64,000 nucleotides of DNA from JAXHMB01 sp034521755 (GCA_034521755.1 JAXHMB010000001.1:434001-498000), one strand, 5' to 3'; shown: positions 8,297 to 17,755, counted from the stretch's first letter. The notes: generated from the sequence alone by a model not told the origin. Made by a program: numbers and translations.

Positions 8297-9144
8297 TGTT
8301 GTACCTCCAGGGTAATAACCTCAATAATTCCACCCTTATTGAGTTCAAATTTTGCAGTTCCTTCATTTAAATTAACAGTTTTAAGGCTCCCCAGATAAAC
8401 CTTATCACCAATATTAATTTGTTGCATTACACCGTTCTGATCTAGAATAAAAGCTTTTTCTGAACTTAAAGCTAATAAACTACTTTGTTCAATATTAATC
8501 AGATCTTCTGTATTTGGTTGTATATTACGAATAAGCGGATAAAATGGATTATATAATGATGCATAAGTATTTTCAGAAATCTCAAATGAACCAGGCTCCA
8601 ATACACTTACTCTATCATAGTAACTTTCCAGAACGAAACTGTAATCTACTTTACCATAATCTTCAACAGCATTCATTGGAGTAATATTTACCTGACTGAT
8701 TTTATTCAAAGGCTGGCTATACTCAATTTGTCGAATAAAATTAATCAAGTATCTATAATATCCAGAACCGGTAATATTCATTCTGATAATGCCATACTGT
8801 CCTTGTGCTGTAGAATCGTTAAAAGAGAAAGCAAAATCAGTATACGAGCTACCGGAATTCAGAGTATTTAAATAGTCAAACACTTCATCTTCATTATTAT
8901 TTTGATAAAGTACTTTATCAAAGTTATTGATGTAGAACTTAGCGTTCTCAAACTGATTTAAAACGGTTTCGTATTGATTAGCCACCTGTTGTTTTTCTTG
9001 CAACTCAGTAGTCTTTTGTGAAACTTTCTGTTCCAAATCAGAAATTTTTGGAGCTTGAAAATAGCTAATATACCCCCATCCACCTGCAATAAACAGGACA
9101 AGTACAACCAACAAAATTAACGAATTTCTTAGAGCGTATGACAT
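8293..9144 (-). CDS. pilO: PilO-like pilus assembly protein with PilP-like C-terminus
   Basis: A 283-residue inner-membrane protein: a short cytoplasmic N-terminus, one membrane helix at about 8-25, a coiled coil (about 30-70), then a PilO-type ferredoxin-like domain (about 70-180) with the typical YYRYLINFIRQIEY segment. The last 80 residues (about 200-283) look like a small beta domain, with SSLLALSSEKAFILDQNG and a YLGSL-to-VITLEVQQ stretch. This resembles the homology region of PilP/GspC, which contacts the secretin N0 domain. The protein could thus replace both PilO and PilP, and no separate pilP is present. The PilO part is well supported; the PilP assignment is inference from secondary-structure pattern and gene order. 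Confidence 0.75.
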   Translation of the reverse strand: MSYALRNSLILLVVLVLFIAGGWGYISYFQAPKISDLEQKVSQKTTELQEKQQVANQYETVLNQFENAKFYINNFDKVLYQNNNEDEVFDYLNTLNSGSSYTDFAFSFNDSTAQGQYGIIRMNITGSGYYRYLINFIRQIEYSQPLNKISQVNITPMNAVEDYGKVDYSFVLESYYDRVSVLEPGSFEISENTYASLYNPFYPLIRNIQPNTEDLINIEQSSLLALSSEKAFILDQNGVMQQINIGDKVYLGSLKTVNLNEGTAKFELNKGGIIEVITLEVQQ

Positions 9145-9156
9145 TAAGCGTAAAAG

Positions 9157-9768
9157 TTAATTGTTTAGTATTTCTTGTAGATCTTCCGGTTTAGGCGGAG
9201 AATAAGCTGTCGAAGGATCTTGAGCAAACTCCTTGATAATTATTGAAAACTGGAATACTTCCTGTTCTCTTACATTCTGAATTGTAACATTTAGCAGTGT
9301 TGCTTCACTAAATAGATCAACAATTTGAGGTATCCTGTTTCGATATAAAGTATAGCCTTCAATAAAGGTACCTTCATTTGACTGATTCATGGAGGTTATC
9401 CAAGTACTTCTTACATCCCTGAGCCCATTATTTAGCATATCAAGCTTGGTGCTCCACTCACGGCTTCCTTTACTCAACGTATCCATCAAAACCAACTTCT
9501 CTCTGAGTTGTCCCAACTCCGACAAAATTTGATTGGTACTTTCTGCTATAGGAGTTACTTGTGTAATTTGTCCATTTATTTGTTCCAATTCTGAAGAAAG
9601 ACTTTCAATCTGACGGGCATTCTGTTGGTAAAAGTAATTGAATGTCAGAGGCGATAAAAATATAAACAGTAATAGCATGATACCATGCCATTGCAGTTTA
9701 AATATTTCTGGCGTTCCTGTTACGTAATCAGGTACGAGTGACAGATCGGGGAATAATTCTCTTATCAT
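9157..9768 (-). CDS. pilN: PilN-like pilus assembly protein
   Basis: The chosen start gives MIRELFPDLSLVPDY, resembling the short PilN N-terminus that binds PilM. An upstream ATG at 9795 would add nine residues. A membrane helix (LQWHGIMLLLFIFLSPLTF) follows at about 25-42. Then comes a coiled coil rich in Gln, Glu and Leu, and a periplasmic domain ending in SIIIKEF, as in the PilN ferredoxin-like fold. It overlaps the end of pilM by 41 bases and precedes pilO by 12, matching the conserved pilMNOPQ order. Sequence identity to model PilN proteins is low by eye, so the call rests mainly on topology and position. Confidence 0.75.
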   Translation of the reverse strand: MIRELFPDLSLVPDYVTGTPEIFKLQWHGIMLLLFIFLSPLTFNYFYQQNARQIESLSSELEQINGQITQVTPIAESTNQILSELGQLREKLVLMDTLSKGSREWSTKLDMLNNGLRDVRSTWITSMNQSNEGTFIEGYTLYRNRIPQIVDLFSEATLLNVTIQNVREQEVFQFSIIIKEFAQDPSTAYSPPKPEDLQEILNN

Positions 9769-10885
9769 TACCTGACGCTGCCCAAGCCAGTGCAATGGAT
9801 GTGGTGAACGAATTGGACATCCGATCAGTATCCTCAGAAATCAAACTTCTTTCGTTGTACGTAAAATTAGAGACCGATATATCTGAAAAGTTTTGTTGAA
9901 AAAACTCTACCGCATCCTCACCAAGAGAATTATTAGCCAAAATAATACGATCCAGGTTCGGTACCTCTCCTGTATCAAGCTGGAACAAAATTTTACTGAA
10001 TACCGTGTTCAAGAATGATTTATTGTCTGTTCCCTCATTAATGATAGGAGAAACCTGCCATATCTCATTTCCTTTCAAAAAGAAAATTCGGCTGCTTTTT
10101 TGTCCAAACTGAAGAACGCCAGTTATCTCATCGGGCTGCAGATCATAGTTAGCTTTAATCATCCCAACCAATGAAACTTCATCAGGGAAAATCTCATTGA
10201 TGGTAATTTTACCTGTATACATTTCACGTACATTGTCAACCAACTCTAATAACGGGGGTTGATCTTCTATGGAGGCAAGTACCAAGGAACCATCTTCTCT
10301 AACTTCATAACTATAGTAGTCAGAAGATTTGCTTACCCCATATATAGATTCAAGCTTCTGTTCTAAATCCTGGATAAGATCTTTTTTCTTAACCTCATTA
10401 AAATCAGTATCTCTAATGATTTGAAATATGGCATTTCCGGCACGGATATTAAGCCCTACGGTAACTTTTTCAGCGTCGATTCCAGATATAATATTATATA
10501 AAAGGACTTCATTAGATTGGGCTGTTTCCGTTTCATCGACCATATCAAGAGACATCAGGTCTTCTTCCTCTACCTCTTCTACTTCATCTTCCAGGTCTTC
10601 AAAGCTTAAATCCTCTTTTACATCTTCTCCTTCTATTTCTTCTTCACCCTCATCTTCACCTTCTTCAAGGCCAAATATAGAATCAGCCTCCTGTTCATCT
10701 GCAAAGACATCTCCAGCATCTGAATAGGAATCACCTTCGACACTAGACTTTGATTTGATCTTTTCGACTAGACTAAACTTATCAAGCTTAACAAGCTTAA
10801 TCATCCCGCCTTCTGACCTTACATGAGCTACCTGAATGAAGTTTTCACGCAGATCAAGGCCGATATAATCTTTATTTCCAAGCAT
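9728..10885 (-). CDS. pilM: PilM-like actin-fold pilus protein with acidic insertion
   Basis: A 385-residue cytoplasmic protein. The start MLGNKDYIGLDLRENFIQVAHV corresponds to the first phosphate loop of the PilM/FtsA/actin fold, in which PilM binds ATP and the tail of PilN. Residues 49-122 are almost entirely acidic (runs of Glu and Asp) and interrupt the first subdomain. Recognisable fold resumes with EVLLYNIISGI. The insertion is not a usual PilM feature and may be a flexible interaction segment. C-terminal helices ending in TSIALAWAAS are consistent with the family. The gene starts 17 bases after the PilT gene and overlaps pilN. Confidence 0.75.
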   Translation of the reverse strand: MLGNKDYIGLDLRENFIQVAHVRSEGGMIKLVKLDKFSLVEKIKSKSSVEGDSYSDAGDVFADEQEADSIFGLEEGEDEGEEEIEGEDVKEDLSFEDLEDEVEEVEEEDLMSLDMVDETETAQSNEVLLYNIISGIDAEKVTVGLNIRAGNAIFQIIRDTDFNEVKKKDLIQDLEQKLESIYGVSKSSDYYSYEVREDGSLVLASIEDQPPLLELVDNVREMYTGKITINEIFPDEVSLVGMIKANYDLQPDEITGVLQFGQKSSRIFFLKGNEIWQVSPIINEGTDNKSFLNTVFSKILFQLDTGEVPNLDRIILANNSLGEDAVEFFQQNFSDISVSNFTYNERSLISEDTDRMSNSFTTSIALAWAASGNDKRIIPRSVTRT

Positions 10886-10902
10886 ATATGAGGATTAAGA
10901 AA

Positions 10903-12147
10903 TCAAAAGTTTGTATCAGAAAGAAGCTGCTTAAGGCGCTTCTTGTTATTTGCATTGTTTATAGCTTCTTCTTGGGAAATTTTACCTTCATCATATAATC
11001 GTTTTAAATCCTGCTCCATGGTCTGCATTCCCTTTTCACTACCTTCCATCAACATCTGATAAATCTCATTGACGTTATCATTTCTAATTGCAGCTTTTAC
11101 AGAACTGGTTACAAGCAGAATTTCTTTAGCCAATACCCGTTTGCCGTCCAAGCTGGGTATTAGTTTTTGGCTAATTACACAAGTTAAAACGTCTGCCAAT
11201 CTTGTTCTCACACGATTTTGCTCATTTACAGGCACCTCACCAAGAATACGTTCAATGCTTTCCATAGCTGATGAAGTGTGCAGTGTTCCAAATGTTTTGT
11301 GGCCCGAATCAGTAATTTCGAGAGCCGTCATAATTGTTTCAGGATCACGAAGCTCACCAATTACAATGATATCAGGGTCTTGACGCAACGCTTGGATGGC
11401 ACCTGCTTTAAAGGAATGAACATCTCTACCAACCTCACGGTGTCTTACAACCGATTTAATCGGTTCATGAATAAGTTCAATCGGTGAAGCAATAATTACG
11501 ATATGAGAATCAACTGTGCGGTTATTGGCATTAATAATAGTATCAAGTGTAGATGATTTACCGGAACCCGTAATCCCAGTAACAAGTGTCATGCCATACT
11601 TAAAATATTTCAAGCTTAATGCCTTAGCTATCTGGGGATGCAGTTTTAAATTCTTAAATGGACGTATTTCATTATCAATCTTACGCATATTCAACGCTAA
11701 GTGCTGAAGATCAAAATACATATCAGCTCTAAAGCGTTTATCCAATTCAGAATCTTTAGAAGGTATTGAGTAGGAAAAGTCCAAGTTTTTTTCTTCTAAA
11801 AGATGTTCTCTTTGGCTTGGCATGAGAATGTTATGAAGAAGAAAGTCTGTCTCTTGGAGTGTAAACTTTAAATCATTTATCGGAGATTTATCACCGTGTA
11901 TTCGATACCAAATTCGTCCATTACAGCCGGGACCGCCCAAATCAATATCAGAGGCTTCATTTTTATACATTTTATCGAGATAAGACTCTAATATTTTTTG
12001 AAGCTCAACCCTTACCCCTTCCGGCTGATTGTCAATTATTTGACCAATCTCTTCATGACGCTCTATCCCCTTATTGGTAGAGGTCAACTTTTCAGCCATA
12101 GGCTGAATCAGTTCTTTCACACTATTTGTATGTACAGCTTGCTCCAT
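10903..12147 (-). CDS. pilT: PilT-type retraction ATPase
   Basis: A 414-residue secretion-superfamily hexameric ATPase. Walker A is GITGSGKSS (191-199), the Asp box and Walker B region contains DPDIIVIGELRDPETI, and the His box is FGTLHTSS. The PAS-like N-terminal half is present. The protein lacks the MshEN domain and Cys motifs of PilB, which places it with PilT/PilU, the motors that disassemble pili. Unlike canonical PilT it has about 60 extra N-terminal residues. It sits upstream of pilM in the same direction. Whether it acts as PilT or as an accessory PilU-like motor cannot be decided here. Confidence 0.85.
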   Translation of the reverse strand: MEQAVHTNSVKELIQPMAEKLTSTNKGIERHEEIGQIIDNQPEGVRVELQKILESYLDKMYKNEASDIDLGGPGCNGRIWYRIHGDKSPINDLKFTLQETDFLLHNILMPSQREHLLEEKNLDFSYSIPSKDSELDKRFRADMYFDLQHLALNMRKIDNEIRPFKNLKLHPQIAKALSLKYFKYGMTLVTGITGSGKSSTLDTIINANNRTVDSHIVIIASPIELIHEPIKSVVRHREVGRDVHSFKAGAIQALRQDPDIIVIGELRDPETIMTALEITDSGHKTFGTLHTSSAMESIERILGEVPVNEQNRVRTRLADVLTCVISQKLIPSLDGKRVLAKEILLVTSSVKAAIRNDNVNEIYQMLMEGSEKGMQTMEQDLKRLYDEGKISQEEAINNANNKKRLKQLLSDTNF

Positions 12148-12360
12148 ACCCCGATTTCAATGATATTATATTTGAATTAGATGATAAATCTATGCTGCAG
12201 TATATAAAGAGTAAAATCAATAGCCGAATTGTTACGCAAATGATGTTAATACAGAATGAATTATTTATACTATCTTATACAAAACTATCAATAATTAAAA
12301 CCATTATAGGGAATAATCTGAATTATTAAAAAATCTTAATATTTCAACCCTATCTTAAAA

Positions 12361-12876
12361 TTACCAGTTCTTATCGTCTAAAAGCCGTTTTTTAAGTTGC
12401 AGCAGCTGAACATTCATGTTACTTATTTTATGCTGCTGTATTTCGATGATATTTCGAGTAAAGATATTAAAAAGCTTTTCAGGTTTTTTCCTAAAGAAAT
12501 TAAGTGCTTCATAGCGTTCAAAGCGCAATAATATAGATTCCCCCTCAGAAACCACCTTAGCCATCCTGTTGTTTTTGCTAAATAAAAAGGTTTCACCCAA
12601 AAAATTGCCATCCTCAAGAATTGCCAGCTGAATATTGTCTTTCCAAATAGATACTTTGCCTTCAGCAATCAGATATGCTGAGTTTACATACTCTGCTTGG
12701 TTTACAACCACATCATCCTGCAGGAAGCGCTCTTCAACACCCAGATTTAAAAATTCCATAATATCTTCATAATGGAAGTTTTTAAGTAATAACGGCGGTT
12801 CTTTTAAAAACCGGCGAATATAATTTGGTGTCGTATCATTTTCAGCTTGGTTTTTATTTGTCATACTATTCTCCAC
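12361..12876 (-). CDS. stand-alone cyclic nucleotide-binding domain protein
   Basis: A 171-residue protein made of one Crp-type beta-barrel domain plus terminal helices, with no helix-turn-helix. The phosphate-binding cassette is visible: GETFLF with Glu95, and NRMAKV with Arg104, the residues that normally contact the ribose and phosphate. It may therefore bind cAMP, cGMP or c-di-GMP. The C-terminal helix (IIEIQQHKISNMNVQLLQLK) could form a coiled coil. It lies between the two motor ATPase genes pilB and pilT in the same direction, so a regulatory role on pilus extension or retraction is an attractive inference. Loss of the DNA-binding domain argues against a transcription factor. Confidence 0.8.
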   Translation of the reverse strand: MENSMTNKNQAENDTTPNYIRRFLKEPPLLLKNFHYEDIMEFLNLGVEERFLQDDVVVNQAEYVNSAYLIAEGKVSIWKDNIQLAILEDGNFLGETFLFSKNNRMAKVVSEGESILLRFERYEALNFFRKKPEKLFNIFTRNIIEIQQHKISNMNVQLLQLKKRLLDDKNW

Positions 12877-12997
12877 TTTTCACCCCAAATAAGTAATTGC
12901 CAGTATTTTGGACTGTGTTTTTAATGTATTTAATTATTCTCACAAGATCACTATCATTAAATAATACTAATATCCTGTTGAAGTTGTTTATGTATAG

Positions 12998-14770
12998 TTA
13001 ATCTTCGATAGTTATTGCTGCAATTTCTTCGATTGAAGTAATACCACTCTTTATCCGTTCTCTTCCGGATCCCCGAAGACTTAACATGCCGTGACTCATA
13101 GCATGTTCTTTGATTTTTTCTTCATCGATCTCAGCCCCGGAGTCAAGAATGATCCTTCTAATTTCTTTGTCAAAATATAACGCCTCCATTATTGCCGCAC
13201 GGCCTTTATATCCTTTATTACATTTATCACAGCCAACCGGCTTATAAAAAGTAGTCTCTTCAATTTCCTCGTCTGTAAACCCAATTCCTTTGGCTGTTTC
13301 CGGATGAGGCTCATATTCCTCTTTGCAGTCACATAATCTTCTTACCAGACGCTGTGCCATAATTAAATTTACGGCATTGGCTATAAGAAAGGTTTCAACA
13401 CCCATTTTATAGAGCCGGGAAATCGTACTTGGAGCATCATTAGTGTGAAGTGTGGAAAAGGTTAAGTGACCTGTATTGGCCAGCTTAATAGCAATTTCAG
13501 CTGTTTTAAGGTCACGAATCTCACCCACCAGTACAATATCAGGGTCATGACGTAAAATACCGCGCATAGCCTGGTCGAAGGTCATGTGGTTACTCAGCTT
13601 TAACTGGCGGGCTCCTTCAATCAAATATTCTACCGGCTCCTCTACCGTAAGTACGTTCACAGTTGGATCAATTACATAGTATAACGCTGCAACCAGTGTG
13701 GTGGATTTACCACTGCCTGTTGGACCTGTAACAATTACAATACCGGAAGGCTTTTCAATAGCTTTAACAAAGTCATTTTTTGCTTTTTCCTGTAGACCAA
13801 GAACATTTAGATCGGTAATTACTTCCCGGTCATCCAGAATTCGAATAACAATAGATTCAAACTTGCGCTCAAACTCTCTTCCAACCATCGGCATAATAGA
13901 AACACGATAACGAATACCATGATTGTCAACTTGTCGCTGAATAAAACCGTCCTGGGAAGCATCTCGCTCAAAGCGGTCAACATTCCTGGTTTTGTCTTTA
14001 ACTACCGCAGAGATTGCTTCAGGCTTAACGTTCTTTTGTTGATACCAAAGGTCCAGTTTACCGTCAACTCTGAATCGGATATCGGTTGTAGCTCTTCCAC
14101 TGGGAACAATATGAATATCACTTACCCCCCGACGCACGCCTTCAACCAACATCCCCTCCACCAAAGAGTTGAGCATACTTTGGTTAATTTCAGCGTCAAT
14201 CTCTTCTTCATCAATTTCTTTTTCCTCAGCATCAGAAAGATCTGCTTCTTCATAGTCTATCTCGTCAAGAAGATCCAGAAACTCATTCTTTTGCTCATAA
14301 ACCTGCGTGAGTATTTGCTCGACTAATTCATATCGGCAATACACAATTTCATGTTGTCGAAAATTCAGACCCGAAATAATATTGGTCAGTATGGGATCTG
14401 AAGGATCAGCAGCGGCAATGGTAATTTTGTTATTGCCCTGATTTAAAGGAACGGCCTTTTGATGGACAAGCTCATCAACAATTTCTTGAGGCAGTTCATC
14501 TATATTTTTGCGGATGGTCTCTATAGTCTCTTCATCAATAGAATCGCGTTCGCTAAAAATTTCATCAAAAGCATAGATGCTGGCAATCTCTTTCATCACC
14601 TTGTGCCGGTCGAGACCGAGATCCTGGTACAGTATCTGCCCTAAGCGCCGATTGGTAGATTCAGGCTCTTCCTGTAATACAGATAATGCCTGCTGCAATT
14701 GTTCAGCGGTAATAACACCTCGATTAACGAGAATGTCACCTATATGTCTCCTGGTATTTACTTTTCCCAT
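12998..14770 (-). CDS. pilB: PilB/GspE-type assembly ATPase
   Basis: A 590-residue extension motor. The N-terminal MshEN-type domain (about 8-160, GDILVNRGVITAEQLQQAL and YAFDE) is of the kind that binds c-di-GMP in MshE and some PilB proteins. An acidic linker with many Asp/Glu lies at 166-196. The ATPase core has Walker A GPTGSGKSTT (349-358), an Asp box DPDIVLVGEIRD and the His box FSTLHTND. The zinc-binding C-terminal module shows LCDCKEEY and GCDKCNKGYKGR, both with CxxC or CxC spacing as in GspE/PilB. It powers polymerisation of pilin at the inner membrane with PilC, encoded 58 bases upstream. Confidence 0.92.
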   Translation of the reverse strand: MGKVNTRRHIGDILVNRGVITAEQLQQALSVLQEEPESTNRRLGQILYQDLGLDRHKVMKEIASIYAFDEIFSERDSIDEETIETIRKNIDELPQEIVDELVHQKAVPLNQGNNKITIAAADPSDPILTNIISGLNFRQHEIVYCRYELVEQILTQVYEQKNEFLDLLDEIDYEEADLSDAEEKEIDEEEIDAEINQSMLNSLVEGMLVEGVRRGVSDIHIVPSGRATTDIRFRVDGKLDLWYQQKNVKPEAISAVVKDKTRNVDRFERDASQDGFIQRQVDNHGIRYRVSIMPMVGREFERKFESIVIRILDDREVITDLNVLGLQEKAKNDFVKAIEKPSGIVIVTGPTGSGKSTTLVAALYYVIDPTVNVLTVEEPVEYLIEGARQLKLSNHMTFDQAMRGILRHDPDIVLVGEIRDLKTAEIAIKLANTGHLTFSTLHTNDAPSTISRLYKMGVETFLIANAVNLIMAQRLVRRLCDCKEEYEPHPETAKGIGFTDEEIEETTFYKPVGCDKCNKGYKGRAAIMEALYFDKEIRRIILDSGAEIDEEKIKEHAMSHGMLSLRGSGRERIKSGITSIEEIAAITIED

Positions 14771-14828
14771 TTACCGCGTTGTGGTAGTTATATGCATTGA
14801 AAGATTTAAAAAATGAAACTAGTCTGTA

Positions 14829-16169
14829 TTACTGATTAGGCTTAATTACTGCTGCCTCAGACGAAACTATTGTAATCGCAATCAGTGCAAACATAATAAA
14901 TAAATTAACGAATAGACTAATCATATCTATTACTGATTCCATTTTATAAGTCGTCTGAATTTCATAATATCGGGCAAGTTGTTCAGCATTTTCACGAAGG
15001 GCCCCTGATTCTGCACCCAGTTTAAACCTACTAATAGCAGTAGTGGTAAATACACCAGTTGCTTCCATGGATTCAATAAGTCCTGCCCCCTCTTTAAGCA
15101 TCATTTTAATGGCTACCTCTTTTATTTGCTTTTCCATGTATTTATTTCTGCACGCCTCTGCAGCCACTTTTATTACTTCAATGTTTTGCCCTGAGCCACT
15201 ATACAAGGTATAAAATACGCGTGCAAAAATTTCTATACTCGTCTTGTGCAGCAAGTCACCAATAACCGGTATTTTAATAATATTCTTATCTTTCCACATG
15301 GATCCTTTAGGCGTCCTGATATAATACATAAAGGCTCCTATTGGAATGATATGACCTAACAAAATCAATAGCCAATTATCCTGCAACCAATAGCTCAAAT
15401 TTAGTGTCCAGGCAGTCATAGGCGCCTGTTCTTCTAAATTGATACCAATATCCAGGAATACCTCGGCAGTAGCCGGGAAAATATATCCCACATAAAATAA
15501 TACAACACCAATTACTGCAACTACAGTTACAGCCGGCATCATCAAAGACCGGCGCATATTTTTCTTGAACTCGGCATCTCGCTCCAGGAACTTCGCTGTA
15601 CTTTCAAAAACCTCTGCCATGTTACCACTTGTAGATGCTACACTCAGCATATAGGCTGCAAACTTACCAAATACATCTTCGTGCTTACCATAGACCTCAT
15701 CCCCTTCTTTACCATCCTTTAAATCTTTCTGAATGGTTTTGATAACCTCTTTTAGCCGTTTGTTCTGAATATCTTCGTAGAGAAGATTCAAAATTTCATC
15801 GTAACTGAGCTGTTGCTTCAACAAGTCAGCCGAAAGCCGAATGAAAGAAACAATGTCTTTCATGGGCACACCGCCTTTAAAATCAAACCATTTTTTATTG
15901 ATGCTTATTACTTTATAGCCCAGCTTGACCAGTGCGCGCTCTACTTCTTCTTTGCTGTAAGCCTCCTGCTCTCCTGTTACAGGATCTTTAGCACCTCTTT
16001 GCACCTTATACGTATAGGTGGACTTCTGCTCAATAGCCTGTACTTTAAGCCCTTTTTTACGAGATAATTTGTCTACCTTTTTTTGGGCTTCTTTTTTTGA
16101 ATCTGATTCAAATTCTGTTCGAATAACTTTACCCTGCGGAGAAAGTGCTTTTAATCTAAATTCGGCCAT
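14829..16169 (-). CDS. pilC: PilC/GspF-type inner-membrane platform protein
   Basis: A 446-residue polytopic protein with two T2SF domains. The first has LSADLLKQQLSYDEILNLL and MLSVASTSGNMAEVFESTA, the second has RVFYTLYSGSGQNIEVIKVA and KLGAESGALRENAEQLARYY. These repeats are the hallmark of GspF/PilC platform proteins. About three membrane helices are visible, near 213-233, 263-283 and 418-438. An N-terminal extension of about 100 lysine-rich residues precedes the first domain and is longer than usual. It would form the rotor-like platform turned by PilB and possibly PilT. It lies between the O-antigen-ligase-like gene and pilB. Confidence 0.92.
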   Translation of the reverse strand: MAEFRLKALSPQGKVIRTEFESDSKKEAQKKVDKLSRKKGLKVQAIEQKSTYTYKVQRGAKDPVTGEQEAYSKEEVERALVKLGYKVISINKKWFDFKGGVPMKDIVSFIRLSADLLKQQLSYDEILNLLYEDIQNKRLKEVIKTIQKDLKDGKEGDEVYGKHEDVFGKFAAYMLSVASTSGNMAEVFESTAKFLERDAEFKKNMRRSLMMPAVTVVAVIGVVLFYVGYIFPATAEVFLDIGINLEEQAPMTAWTLNLSYWLQDNWLLILLGHIIPIGAFMYYIRTPKGSMWKDKNIIKIPVIGDLLHKTSIEIFARVFYTLYSGSGQNIEVIKVAAEACRNKYMEKQIKEVAIKMMLKEGAGLIESMEATGVFTTTAISRFKLGAESGALRENAEQLARYYEIQTTYKMESVIDMISLFVNLFIMFALIAITIVSSEAAVIKPNQ

Positions 16170-16254
16170 AATATATAGGATGATATTTTAACAATAGGCT
16201 GTATTATAATAATGCTGATTGGTTTTTAAAATAGTATAATAAATTTTAATGGTC

Positions 16255-17709
16255 TTAGAATTTACCTAGTCCCCAGTAACGTGGATATTTCCATTCAGTA
16301 TCAAGGCTTTCATATTTTTGGTAATTCGCTTTACTTTTGTAAACAGGATGTTGAGTTCCCCATATTACAATCCCCGAAAGAGCCCCAATACTTATCAATA
16401 TTAAAATTAGTTTTGCAAGCTTATGTGTTCTTGTATCCTTATCAAACGAATGTTTTTTTTCTTTAAGATAGATTCCCAACGATATTCCAACGATTAGTAC
16501 AAACCACATCTGGCTCATTGGCATTACTATAATACCGCTTACCAATCCATGAATAGTTGCAGCAATCAGTGACCATAGCAATCCAATTTTAACCCAGTAC
16601 ATTTTCGTTGCAACAGTATCAGGCTTAATCCCCGTTTTTATATGATTACCGAACCTAAAAATGGAGCTAAAAAATATATATGCTACAACAATGGATACCA
16701 CTAGCCCCCATTCGTAGGAGAACTGTAGAAACCAGTTATGGGGATGTCCCCAACTGTTTTCCAATGCTAAAGAGGCATAGTGCATTGGCCCATAACCAAG
16801 TAAGGGTTGGGAAAAAATTTCAGGCAACAGTTCCATCCAATTATCGAGTCGCCCTGAGCTTGAGATCCTTTCTAATGATCTGCCTTTATACTCTACCACA
16901 TCATCTAGAAACAAATAATTTATTCCGTAAGAAATAGCAATTATTGCCAGGTTATACATAAGAAAACCTGATTTGTTTTTTATATACAAAAACAGGATGA
17001 CTAAAAATCCAGCAGAAATCCCCAGTGCCGTCCCTCTTCCTCCGGTGTCTATTATAAAAGCTAACCAAACACCTAGTAATAAAGGCATTACCCACCGATA
17101 GGAGCTTTCCTTTTTATAAATCCAGTAATACCATCCAATGGCCAGGGCCAAAGGCATTACCCAGCTTTGAACCTGATTCAAGAAACGAGGATTGGTAAAA
17201 CTGTGGAAACTTCTTTCATTGATCACCCCCAGCCAAAAAGGAGCAAGTTCTGTGTGATATAAAAAATACATGGTAAAATACCTGACAACATAAAGTGCTA
17301 TGAAACACCACACAGCAATGATCAGGTAATCAACAACCTTATCTTTGTTTTCAAACGTGGCAGCGGCGATAACAATAGATGTAATACCCAATAGTACCAT
17401 GGTGCCATATTCCAGAAAAGCCCACTCCGGAGACAGCGAGAGTGCAGATGAAAGCGCACCGAATACGACAATAAGTATAAGCATGATTTTGCCGGCCGGG
17501 GAAAAAAGATCAACAATACTAATGATACCCTGCCTGAAACCCGAGGAAAAAAGCGTTAATAGCCCAACGCTCAGTAACAAAACAATCTGCAATAGCCTCT
17601 TTTGATTATATAAATCATGTACGCCATAAGGCCTGATTTGTATTACCGGTAAAACAACCAAATAACAAAAAAGACCCAGTAAAACTATATTCTTACCGTT
17701 AACCTTCAT
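16255..17709 (-). CDS. O-antigen ligase / Wzy-C family membrane protein
   Basis: A 484-residue protein with about eleven membrane helices. A large periplasmic loop contains LLGYGPMHYASLALENSWGH followed by PHNWFLQ. The preceding DTGGRGTALGISAGFLVILF segment and the loop histidines match the Wzy_C/WaaL superfamily. Members ligate O-antigen to lipid A, polymerise polysaccharide, or as PilO/TfpO/PglL transfer glycans to pilin. Position directly between the pilin and pilC suggests pilin or surface glycan attachment, but no glycan synthesis genes lie nearby. Family membership is good; function is inferred from context only. Confidence 0.75.
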   Translation of the reverse strand: MKVNGKNIVLLGLFCYLVVLPVIQIRPYGVHDLYNQKRLLQIVLLLSVGLLTLFSSGFRQGIISIVDLFSPAGKIMLILIVVFGALSSALSLSPEWAFLEYGTMVLLGITSIVIAAATFENKDKVVDYLIIAVWCFIALYVVRYFTMYFLYHTELAPFWLGVINERSFHSFTNPRFLNQVQSWVMPLALAIGWYYWIYKKESSYRWVMPLLLGVWLAFIIDTGGRGTALGISAGFLVILFLYIKNKSGFLMYNLAIIAISYGINYLFLDDVVEYKGRSLERISSSGRLDNWMELLPEIFSQPLLGYGPMHYASLALENSWGHPHNWFLQFSYEWGLVVSIVVAYIFFSSIFRFGNHIKTGIKPDTVATKMYWVKIGLLWSLIAATIHGLVSGIIVMPMSQMWFVLIVGISLGIYLKEKKHSFDKDTRTHKLAKLILILISIGALSGIVIWGTQHPVYKSKANYQKYESLDTEWKYPRYWGLGKF

Positions 17710-17720
17710 TTCTTTTCTCC

Positions 17721-17755
17721 AAAAAAAAAGCTCCCCATAAATGAGGAGCTTTTAT
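17721..17755 (-). terminator. intrinsic terminator after pilin
   Basis: Read on the minus strand, an AAAAGCTCC/GGAGCTTTT stem with a ten-base loop is followed by nine T residues. It lies between the pilin and the rest of the pilus genes. Partial read-through here would give abundant pilin transcript and less of the machinery. Confidence 0.85.

Noticed and set aside
10428..10727. Serine-rich open frame on the plus strand
   Set aside because: Antisense shadow of the acidic insertion in pilM.
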